Positions 1-64,000 of a DNA stretch of 64,000 nucleotides are shown in pieces; position 1 is the first letter of the stretch, and each line of letters begins with the position of its first letter. The translations under genes and the position numbers were made by a program. Location: positions 186,001 through 250,000 of the forward strand of contig VWZL01002559.1 in NCBI GenBank assembly GCA_013396915.1, written 5' to 3'. The notes beneath the pieces are model-generated. The model was not told the DNA's origin. It ran no database searches and was given only the letters and a program-made list of their open reading frames with translations. Origin of the DNA: Stercorarius parasiticus. Taxonomy: Eukaryota; Chordata; Aves; Charadriiformes; Stercorariidae.

Positions 1-479
1 TAATTACTCCAGATGCTGGTGTCTGAGCTTTGGTGATTTTGAATTGCAGAGAAGACAGCAGATTTTATGACATTTCTTCTGAGCTGTTTTAGGCTGTTGA
101 TTGTCTCTCCCCATCAAATACTGTGCAGTGCAGTACAGTATTCCTCCACAGCTTTCTCATACAACCATTAAATAAAAAAACAGGACAAGGAAAAAAAAAA
201 TCCAGTAGAAATAGTAGGGTTTGGAATATTGGAAGAACAAAAAAAAAACACCCAAGAGAGAGTCTAGAGATTTTGGTACTGGGGCTAGCATTTGCATACC
301 TCATGGTAACAACCAGCCGTCAGTTGGGTTCACATACAAAATCTGGTTTACATCGGAGGGAGTCGGTTCATACAACTGATAGAATACAAAGGCCTGATAT
401 CACAGAGCCAGTAACGATCCTTTTGGGAAACAGAGAAGTCACAACATCCCTATCTTAGTTCCTTAATCTGCACCATATA

Positions 480-668
480 TAAATTACCTCCTGGAACCCT
501 TGTAGAGATTAATCTCCCCAGGGAAGTGGGGGATTCCCCAGTATCGGACACTTAAGATTCGGCTGGACGGGGTGCTGGGCCTTCTTGTCTAGACTGGGCT
601 TTTGCCAAGAAAGGTTAGACCAGATGATCCTTGAGGTCCCTCCCAACACGGTATTCTCTGATTCTGGA
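480..668 (+). mobile_element. CR1 LINE 3' end fragment
   Basis: The plus strand matches the 3' end of an avian CR1 as I remember it: a 'CCCAGGGAAGTGGGGGATT' block, then GGCTGGACGGGGTGCTGGGCC, TTGTCTAGACTG and TTTTGCCAAGAAAGGTTAGA. The stretch CCAGATGATCCTTGAGGTCC follows, and the end is an ATTCTCTGATTCTG tail. Only the terminal part is present, as expected for a 5'-truncated retroposed copy. It lies opposite in orientation to SLC6A11, downstream of the stop. The left border is approximate. Confidence 0.85.
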
Positions 669-1839
669 CCAATTACTCTAGCCTTCCACCAAATAAACTC
701 CTATTCTGGCTTCAGTGCAACCCCATCTAGAAAGTACCCTGAAGATGAGAAAAGCTATATATTGTCATTACAGGATCCTTGATTTCTTCTGAGGGAATTA
801 ACAGAGGTACAGACGGACAGACTGGCATACAGATAGAGAGACAGACAGAGAGGCCAAGGTATGCAGAGCTCTAAACCTGCTCTTTTTTTCCTCAGAACAT
901 CTCCACATATAAAGTAACCTTGATCTCTTGTTGTACAAGCACAGAAAAACATGTTTCACTTCAGGGGATGGGAAGTGTCAAGTGAAATGAAGTACTGGCC
1001 ACCCAGACACTAAAGAAAATGAAAAAGCTTTAGAGGTCTCCTGAAGCAGTACACATCATCTTAGAGACCATTAACTTACAAGAGCAGCAAAATTCAGAGC
1101 TCGTAAGAAATTCTCTATCCAATCTCCAGAAAAACAGTGACTCAGAATTGGGCCCATTCCACCACATTTTTAGACCTGTTGAAGCAAAAGGAGGGTGGAG
1201 GGAAGGCGGAAAGAGCAGCTGCAGTGGTGCTTTCTGTCGGCTTCACAAAACTTCTGAGAAAGAAGAGCTTTGCCAGGCACAAAGATGAGTCTCGCAGCCG
1301 CCCTGGCCTTGGGAATGGCTGAATCGCACCCAGCCTGGGCAAGGGCCCACGGCCTCAGCGGGGAAGGCTCCCTCGGACTTCAACGGACTTTGGATACAGC
1401 CCACGTTTAGAGAGTAACAAGGCAACGGCAGTTACAAGTCATCCCCCCCCATCCCCTCACAGTTGCTTCCAATATAAACAAAAGGACATTCTGGTCCCCT
1501 TTATATACATACATTAAAAGCTGAAATGGTCTGAAATGCTCCCATGTTAGTACGCGTATATCTATACAACATTACACCTACCAGAAATCAAAGTAGAAAA
1601 GTTTTACAGCACATTATACAGGTCCCTCTAACTTCTAAAAAAAACATTTACTGAAATCACCATATTACAAGAAGTCATCACTAACATACCATATAATACT
1701 ATTTCTTTTTCTTTTACATAATCATTACTTATATAGTAATTTAAAAAATCACTTTTAAACAAGTATACAATTTTCACTTTAAAATTAACTGGTTAATAAA
1801 ATTTTGTGCAAAACAAGCCAGCCTCTATAATTAAGTGAA

Positions 1840-1853
1840 TTTATTTATTTATT
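1840..1853 (-). promoter_or_regulatory. three overlapping AATAAA polyadenylation signals
   Basis: On the minus strand the sequence reads AATAAATAAATAAA, giving three overlapping consensus signals 37 to 50 nt after the SLC6A11 stop codon. Cleavage normally falls 10-30 nt further on, around 1810-1830, which would give a 3' UTR of only about 60-80 nt. The motif is seen; its use is inference. Confidence 0.45.
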
Positions 1854-1889
1854 TATACAAAAAAAAATAAAACAAAAAACATAGTTCTT

Positions 1890-55709
<53,820 letters not shown>

Positions 55710-56010
55710 CTAGCAAGAAGAAGCAAATGTTAGAGAAGTATTTTCTTCCAACTGCAACAAAACCACCTCATTTCAACATTCAGTTCGCTATTAAATAAAA
55801 ACCAAATCCTTTTCTGGAGGAAATGTGCTATTGATAGCCTTGTGCGTGCAGGTGAATTTTGTCCTCCAAACATATTTCCCTTCTAAACTATTTCTGTCTT
55901 GTAGGAAAAGTCAACACCTTTTCACAGAGAGACTGGGAAGTCTCTCTCTCTATAAATATATAGAAGTATATTATTTACTTCTCTTAGTGACAGGTTTCCA
56001 GACAGCACAC

Positions 56011-56032
56011 TATAGTGTACCTGTACACTATA
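56011..56032. repeat. 22-bp near-perfect palindrome
   Basis: TATAGTGTAC, the spacer CT, then GTACACTATA form an exact 10-bp inverted repeat with a 2-base centre. It sits about 300 bp upstream of exon A in gene orientation. It could form a short hairpin or bind a dimeric factor; neither is shown. Confidence 0.85.
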
Positions 56033-57578
56033 CCCCATACTATTCCAAACACAGATGCAGGGAAATTGACTCATAATAGCAAGTCATTAATTGCATTATA
56101 TGTATTATATAACAACATATGCAATGAATTCTCAGTCAACTAGTAATTACTAAACTGTCATCTCATAAAACCGCTTTGCCTGCATGTCTGTGTTTGAGGA
56201 ATAAACATTTCATCAAGCCTAAAGGTTAAATGCTGTGTACATCTCCTTGTGATTTGCTCTAGTAACCTTATCATGCAAAGCACCTTCAGGAAAGATTTCT
56301 GAAGTGCTCAAGCCCAGCAATTTCTACTTTCACATATATGGACACATTTTTTTGGAAATCAGTTTGCTCTGTGCATGGGGAACAACTGAGCTTTTCTGGA
56401 AACCTGCAAGAAGTCTTATTTTTCAAAGGAAAAACTGAGCAGAATTGATCCCATTTTACAATAACAGACTTGAGAGCAGTATATAGCTACTCAAACTTGT
56501 AGATGGATTAAATGATAAATTCCATGTCACTATAAATATTTCCTTTAAATAATAACATACCTTAAACTTAACTCTCCATAATTCTCTATAGCCATTTCTG
56601 CCTGTACAAAGTAGGTATAAAATATCCCAATATGAGATGACAGTCTTACGCACCAGCCTAGCACAAGTCAAAATTACTTAATAAGCTGCAAGAATGGGGA
56701 CAATCACTTGGTGAAAAACATAACCCATATAGCACTCAAAAATACACATTTTAAATTCAAAAGTTCATTACCTGTCTCGTGCCTATGTCAATGAAAGAGA
56801 TACATCAGAGAATGCACCCATGAAAGGATCCTCAAACTCATTTTCATGACTAATGAAGTAAATTTTGATTTTCAGACCGTGCTGAGTATTTAACCCCAAA
56901 CATGAAATCATCTTGTGTGTGCCTCAGCTGGCACACTCAGAAATGGAGGACCTTAAAAATCACATGGCAGATTTTGAACATGTCCAGCTGCCCAAGACAT
57001 ATTTAGCCCCTTTGCTCTCACTGACCTGAAGAGGAGATAAGCACCTATATATCTTTCAGGTGTCTTACCCTTTTGAAAATACAAGCTATGATTTTCCCAG
57101 GAAATGGAGACAACCATAATATTCCTATAGGTTTCAGAAGCCTGAATTGATGAATCCATAGGTCAATAAAATGCAAAATAGAAAGCCTTATCCCAGTGTT
57201 TACATTTATTGACTATGAATGGAAATGCAAACTGATATGACTGGCTGACTTAAAATAGACCTTGTCTCAAACAGACTGGTCTCCACATTTAGGTTTCAAA
57301 TAAAAATGGATCACAAGTTAAGGAGAAGTAAAAAAGAAACACATGGAATGGACACAGTCCTGCTCTGAGTCTTATATCGGGTGGAAGGGATGCAGTAGCC
57401 AGCAACTGGTTTTCATGTTTCTGTATTGAATTCTTTGCCAGCTATTTTTCTCTACTTCTTTTAAATCAGTAGTTGCTTTTAACAGAGGATAGACAACAGA
57501 CTATTATTTGATGAAATGGAAGGTATTGCACCTGAACATCTGTTACAACATTAAAGAATAACGTTTCATTGCATCATG

Positions 57579-57609
57579 CTTGTGCAGCCTGCTATCTTGT
57601 GCAGCCTGC
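57579..57609. repeat. 14-bp direct repeat, 17-bp period
   Basis: CTTGTGCAGCCTGC occurs at 57579-57592 and at 57596-57609 with a 3-base gap. It is a small local duplication in intron sequence. Confidence 0.75.
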
Positions 57610-60600
57610 CACTGCCTTGAAACATTTTACATCAGCAAACAGACTGCAATTTTGTAGAGGCATATTTCTTCCCAGTTGCCTTTGGGTGTATTTCCTCACT
57701 CAGCTCCATCAAGGAAGAGCTGAAAGCACTCATCCCTACGCCCAGGAGAGGGCAGGTAAAGGCACCCTTGTACAGTAGGCTGTAATCCCACAGCAGCCGT
57801 CCAGGCTTGTAGAGTTGTACTCGACAGTTTTCTGTTTGCTTTTCTGAATGCCTTCCACAGCCCATCCACACCTATTAACATTAGTGCAAGTGCTAGAACC
57901 ACAACCTCTAGCACATTTTTTATCGTGAGGATAGTTGCGCCTCAGCTTTGGAAGAGCAGGGACTCTCCTTCTTTTCTGGTTACTATGCAGAAAGAGGATA
58001 TAAATAGAGCACAATTGGCTCAGTATTTCTGGCAATAAATACTAATGCAGATACCCAGAAGAACAACAACAGAGATACCAAGGAAGCATGTGTGGGAAGG
58101 ATACACCCTTCCTGAGCCAATTGACACTGTTGACAGTTTATGGGTGATAGTGCTCATCCAGCTAACGAGGCTGCCGAAACTGCAAGCTTCCCTCCTACTG
58201 CAATAGGTGTGTGTGTGGTGTTCAGAGAGGGGAGAGAAGGCCACCGCTTCTGGGTGTTGTTCCAGTGTCCCAGTATGTTCAGCCACTTAATTCCAGTGCA
58301 TCAGTAGCTGGTTTTATCATGCTTCTCAAGAGCTCATGAGGTGAGGGAGGATGCTGCATTTTAGTAATCAAGCGCCATTATTAGTATCATCATCCCATCT
58401 GTAGGCATTAAAAGTTTCCTGAATTGTTTTCTTTTCTTTCAACACATCAAACCTCTCTGAATATAAATGCGAACACAACTGTTTCTAATTACACCGCATC
58501 CTGTTTTAATTGACTTTAATTGCTTGGTATGTTGATTTGCATTCCAATGCTCAAAATGCCTTTTTTAAACCCTTGTCAGATCAATGCCAGTGTTTAAGCA
58601 GTTGGGAACAAAATAAAAATTTCTGGCATGCTAGTTTTTGCACCAAGTTCTCCTGTTACAATACAATTGAAAGACAAATTTACAAAGATATTTAGACATA
58701 CAAATATGTGGAAAGGCACCTACCTGGTCATCTAACAGCTCTTAAGCATACTTAGGTGCTTAACTGAAGGTACATTAGGACCAAAGATCCTGAGAACAGA
58801 TATTTCATTGACTGCCATGAACTTTAAGTACCAAAGTATTGGAAGTAAGTTGAGTACCAAGTACTGGAATGTTAAATACCAAAACCTTAAGAGAGTTAGA
58901 TATCTATATTGCTCAAGGTTAGATATAAATATATCTAGGTATGCAATAATTTCACGAGAAAGGCACCATAAAGATCTCGAGAACTGAACTAGCTGACAGG
59001 TGGCTTCTTTTCATACCTAAGTATCTTCAAAGCGCAAATATGGTGCACAGGTTCAAATTTGGCTACTGGGACTGTTGAACTTCTTGTCCTAAATGAAAAG
59101 GTGCTTTTCTGAACATTCTGTCCAGATCATGCCACAGAGGTTCAACTGAAGGTGACTTGGCTTGTGAGAAAACATAAAAGAAATACAGGATAAATCTGTT
59201 GAGAATAAGAAAGAAGCCCTGCATGCAATGAATTGAGCCACACACCCAGAGAAATCTAAAAGCTTAAAAATGGATTTCTCTGGCTACAGCTACTACAGAA
59301 CACACCGGCCTGATGTTCACACACTACCTCACAGCAGTCTCCTAGGAGGGTGGGTCACGAATAGGAAGTAGTGAAGTTTAATCCTCTGCTTGGCTCTTGC
59401 TGAGAACATAACTGAACTAGACTTCGATGAACAAAATATAACTTTCTGAGGCTAGGAAGTTGAAGGAATTCTTTCCTGCAAGGTGCAATGTTTGAGCTTG
59501 TTTGCGCTATAATGAACCAATTGCATTTTCTAAATGGAATAAAAGTGTTTAATTTCACTTGATGCTTCAGAAAATTTCTGGCTTGCTAATCCCCTTCCCC
59601 CAAAGTCCTCTATTGCTCCATTAGGCTATAAACTCAAGTAGGAGCAATGCAAGAATTGCCAATAATTCGCCTGAACTCAGTATTAGAAGAGTTGTATGGA
59701 GCATAAGAGCCAACACGATGCGCTGCCCATCCTTATCTTTCATTTAGTGTTTTCAGCCTATTGGCTAGTCATTTAGCCTACTTATTTAGTAGACACTGTG
59801 ACCACCAAGAACTAGATTGTCACCACCAGCTTTGTTAAGAGGAGACTGCTGAGCAATCCTCAGATCTCAGTGACATACAAGGTTTGCCTACACAAGACAA
59901 ATAAAAGAAAACTATGCCCACCCTGCTGTACATTGCTGTGTGGAGAAACAACTTGGGAACCAGAAGTTCACTACCTGAGTGATGTGACAGGGAAAAGAGT
60001 AATTTTTATCCTGCTTTACAGTGTTGATACAGAAGAGCATATTCGTACAACTACAGAAATATAATTATTTTACCATTGTCTGGCAGCCCTGGTGTCTTTG
60101 TAGACACACCCAGGTATTGACAATCTGGGCATGATTTATATCAAAAGTTTAGAAAGACTTCTACATGCCATAGTTAACCCAGACATCTTGGCTCCACTCA
60201 TATTTTTCCAGTTTCACAAATTCTAACTTCCTAGATGTTAACAGCAGATGATAACACTATAAAAGATTTTCTTTTGCAACCACCATGGTACACTGTGAAA
60301 TTTTCCACATAGCATTGTTTGAAAAAGAGTCTTTTGCTGATATGACACTATGGACATGCAAATGACAACCAAAAAGAGATATTTTCAACATTAATTTGAT
60401 TTACAAGAAAAACAGCATAAAACAGTAGAAAGGAACGACAGCTGATCCACAAAGTTTTTAAACATTATGTCAAAAAGGGGGGAGAAAATCATCTAGATCT
60501 GCCTGCATTTTACAACTAAAATTTCATATGCAGAAAAAGAAACGAAACCAAAACCCCAACAAAATAGCAAATGAGTGGATTTGCGTGATGTATGATTAGG

Positions 60601-63600
60601 AGGGTATGGGGGAGACAGAATCAGCAAAATGGCTGAATTTTCTATTTCGTCTGTGTGTTTTATCGATTTATTCAGCATCATCTTCTGTTTGTCTTGTTTA
60701 TCCACAGAGGGAAATTTGCTCCAGGATACTTGTGAACCATCCTTAACCAGATTGCTTACAAACTGCAGAATTTCTTCTAAGCTACTAATAAATCATGTGT
60801 GAGTGCAGACAGTTTCACTTGGAGCGGAAAGAAGTTCATAAACCAACAGGTAAGAAAATTTAATGAGATTCCAGAGTTGAGAAATAAGTATCAAAGAATC
60901 TTGCATTCACTGGGAATGCAAGATGAGCTAGAAAATAGAAGCCAGGAGAGGACGCTTAATGAAGGTATGTAAGAACCTTGTCAAATGCACAGTGATCACA
61001 GGAAGCAGAAGACTGTACGTAACACAAAAAAAGCAGAACGGAATAAACACTTCTAATACCACATCACACTGAGGTCGTTGGCTGAATATGGTGGAAGTTT
61101 TGACTCAGTGCCGAGGACCCCGGTGCTCTAATAGCCTCTACCAGGACAATCCAGGAATGCAGCTAAAATTGGAAAGCAGTGAAAAAGTACCAAAGGCAGA
61201 CAATATCACTGCAGTGCAGCGGCTCACATCCCCAGCTGAAGTGAGGGAACAATTCACTTAGATGATGAGCTATTTGTACCCATAAATATTCCTTAAGCAA
61301 TGTCAAGTTTTCTAAATATATGTTACTTGAAATTATTTCCCAGCTAATTACCACAGCTGGTTTTGTTTCCAGACTGCCCAGGACCATTGAAATCAAGGTC
61401 TGTCTTATTTCTGCTAAAACTGCTCTTCAAGCTTGTTGGTTATTTCGAGGGGGTTTACAGGACTCATATTTAATAAAAAAAAATAAATAAACGTACTGCC
61501 TAGATCAAATGCAAAGCTAGATTTCCATGTATTTGTGCAAAAATTCTCTAATTCAACAGCTACCGCTGCCCCAAAACGTTCACTTGTTAGACTGCCAAGA
61601 GAAACCAAACAGAAATGATCACAAATACAGCCTGAGAGATTTCAAGACAAGTATCTTGGAACATAGCTGTATCTACACCGCAGAACGGGGGCTTCACGCC
61701 ACACCTCCAGCAACACCCCAGTTCCTTGCTTATCCCTACTTCCCAACTCGGTGCTTTCATACAATGAGAGGATGCACAACTGCCCACCTCTCCTACAGAA
61801 AGGAACCTTGCTCTGTTGAGTAGAAGGGAGCTTCAGTGATTCTGCAGAGACTGACCAACCCATACAACTGGAAAACACAGATTAAGAAGTGCTGCTTGGA
61901 ACAGAATTTCCACTCCGTGCAGACAAAATCAGTAAAGCCTAACTATGGGGAACAGAACACACAGAAGTATAGCAGTAGCTAATTCTGTTACATTATTTAA
62001 ACCAATTATCTGAGGACTTGCATTCAAGCACTAATTAATGGTAACTGCAGGTAACCAGATTCTTTTTTGAACTGACCATATGCATGCACAGTTTAATAAT
62101 GACCTAATCCCTCACAAAGAATGTGCCAACAGCTTCTAAAAAACTGGGACTGATCATAATAGACGGGCTGGATACTGAAAGAATGTCTTTAAATCACAGT
62201 TCCATGTATCTCAAGAATCCATTCCAGTCTGAATAGGCCTTGGTCAAATTCATAGTAAAATTTGGTTCAGGGCATCAAGAGAAGAGACTCACTTTATCTA
62301 GATTAAGGCTTACAGGAAACTAGTGTCACGGTTACCCTAAGTTTACGCAGTCCACAAATTCATGCATAGTCTATAGCAGTTTTTGGAGACCTTGCTCTGA
62401 AGCATACAGAAAGATTCACTAGTGAATCCACACAACGCTAACCTTGCTGGCCTGAATAGGGACACAGCCTGAACTAAGAAACTGTGAGACTGTTAGTTAT
62501 ACCTTTCCATCAATGCTACTACATCTTTTGTTGTCATTAAGTGCCAAAGGAGGAAAGCAGGAAGACTTCCTGCATAAATACCTATAGTAAATACAACTCA
62601 GAAATCTTACAAACTCAGTGCAACAACTTGCATCCTCCCAGTGCTGGTGTTCCTCAGTCTCCAAAATTCTATTGTCCAAACTCAATATTCACCCTACACT
62701 TACCAACTGCCTGAGTGTCCTCAGAGGAGTTATGTTGATAAAAAAAGTAAAGGATGCAACAATTTTAAACACTAACATGCCTAAGAGCATGCTATCCATT
62801 TGTTAGAAAGTGTGCTCTCACGTCGTTAATACATTGTTAATACGCTGCCAATGCAAAAATTTCCACAGTTGTAAAAACAGTATGCCCAAAACAATTCTGT
62901 GAAACAAGGGGAGGTCTGTAATGTAATTTTCAAGCGCAGAAAATTGCAGAAAACCTTTAGCAAAATGAGCACTGCGATTTGGCAAGCAGATACAGCTCGA
63001 CCAGTGTAAATACAAAAGAAACAATCTCATGATAAAATCAGGGTATTATTATCCCTAGTACCTATAAGTTGTGGTGGGGGGGTTTTGTCTGGGTGGCTTT
63101 TTTTACCCTGAAGAGACTATTGATTTAAATTATTTTATCTCCACCATAAATGGGCCAGCCTCAAACTAGAATAGCAAATGAGATAATGGTATCCTATAAC
63201 TATGAATATCTAAAAGAATAATGTTAATGTAGTGGTTTTGTTAACATTCAAGTGCACAAAGAGGAAGAGCTGCCGTGTGGTTGCGGGCAGGGAGAGGAGG
63301 ACTGATAGGGAGGAAGCAAACTTCAGCATCTTGGCCAAGTTCATTACTGCAAGCAAAAGTGTTTATGCAGAGCTCCCATCAAGTAGGGAATTTGCAGAGC
63401 CACAAATATCTCAAAATCAAAGACTGCTATTTAATCAAGTAAAAGTCAATTTTAAAAATCAATCGGGAAGGATTTTAAATATAAATTAGGACTAATTAAT
63501 CAACTGAGGGATTCTTTCCATTTTGAAAAGGTCTTTAAAAAGTTCAAGCTTTTATAAATCAAAACTGTTCCTTTTTAGAACCTTCCACGATCTTCAGACT

Positions 63601-64000
63601 TCTGAATGCCATCTAGTTTGCCTCTATACAAAACAAGCCAGATACTCATGTTAGTTCATATATGCACAGAAACCTGAATTTTGCTTAAAAAACATTTAAT
63701 ATGGGATGACTATTCCTGATATAGGACAATTCCATTTCTGTGAAAATAATTTACAGCGGGTCAGAATTATCCCATACTAGCACTTGTATTTCCAGTTTAG
63801 TTACTGAGCTTACACAGGCAGAAATGGGGGACTGATAAGGTACTAAATGAATTTGATTTCTTAGCTACTCTAGACATGCCTTCCAGCTCTCATTGAAGGT
63901 ACCAGTAAGTAGGTTCTGACATATTATAAAAATGTTTGATGTATAAAGCAGATAAAGATGCAAAGGTCAGAACAGGAGATGATTTTCCTGTCACACAAAA

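Larger units (their letters stand above)
1..1889 (-). other. SLC6A11: SLC6A11 3' UTR and 3' flank
   Basis: This is the sequence after the stop codon on the minus strand. The 450 bp nearest the stop (about 1440-1889) is very AT-rich and UTR-like. Further away, about 1270-1400 is more GC-rich, about 808-853 is a degenerate CAGA-type tract, and a plus-oriented CR1 3' end lies at about 480-668. I cannot place the mRNA end. The only AATAAA signals in the minus orientation are the cluster at 1840-1853, so a longer UTR would need a weaker signal or an end beyond the window. No protein-coding exon is recognisable here. Confidence 0.55.
55710..64000 (-). other. SLC6A11: SLC6A11 intron upstream of exon A (partial)
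   Basis: These 8.3 kb lie 5' of exon A in the gene and run to the window edge, ending at the CTAG acceptor above 55709. Translating both strands shows no exon with TM1-TM4 wording of an SLC6 transporter, so the preceding coding exon must lie beyond 64000. The stretch holds a 22-bp palindrome at 56011-56032 and a 14-bp direct repeat at 57579-57609. No CR1 copy or RNA gene is recognisable. Confidence 0.8.

Overview
This is a vertebrate, almost certainly avian, chromosomal window. Two things show this: the coding sequence is split into small exons with canonical GT/AG splice sites across long AT-rich introns, and the only interspersed repeats I recognise are CR1 LINE copies. Several of these end in the bird-type 3' terminus of ATTCTGTG/ATTCTATG-like 8-mers. 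There is no CpG island, no promoter and no prokaryotic feature.

The window holds one recognisable gene, on the minus strand: the 3' two thirds of SLC6A11 (GAT-3), a sodium- and chloride-dependent GABA transporter. Nine coding exons were placed by translation and splice sites. In transcription order they are A 55575-55709, B 22304-22407, C 16878-17002, D 14669-14781, E 13152-13289, F 6446-6548, G 5479-5579, H 4010-4180 and I 1890-2042 (stop codon at 1890-1892). The lengths are 135, 104, 125, 113, 138, 103, 101, 171 and 153 bp. All phases join cleanly to give 380 codons plus a stop, with no frameshift. They encode the protein from TM5 through TM12 and the C-terminal tail. The N-terminus, TM1-4 and the promoter lie beyond position 64000. 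SLC6A11 is preferred to SLC6A6 (taurine), SLC6A1, SLC6A12 and SLC6A13 because of the TM6-TM7 wording, the EL3 wording and the C-terminal KETHF.

Layout: 1-1889 is the 3' UTR and 3' flank, with three overlapping AATAAA signals just after the stop and a CR1 3' end at about 480-668. 1890-22407 carries eight exons; it also has a small CR1 end (about 3660-3826), a decayed 1.6 kb CR1 with a reverse-transcriptase relic (about 6945-8578) and a possible reversed CR1 end near 9355. 22408-55574 is one 33 kb intron that fills half the window; its main landmark is an ancient CR1 (about 39165-40917) interrupted by a younger avian CR1 (about 39915-40453). 55575-55709 is exon A. 55710-64000 is part of the next intron upstream, with no exon I can recognise.

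I found no new multi-gene system. The observations most worth a second look are the CR1-in-CR1 insertion, the clustered polyadenylation signals 37-50 nt after the stop, the lineage-variable segment in the C-terminal tail and a 22-bp near-perfect palindrome at 56011. Exon boundaries are read directly from the sequence. Transporter function comes from knowledge of the family. Repeat boundaries are approximate because they rest on remembered consensus sequence.
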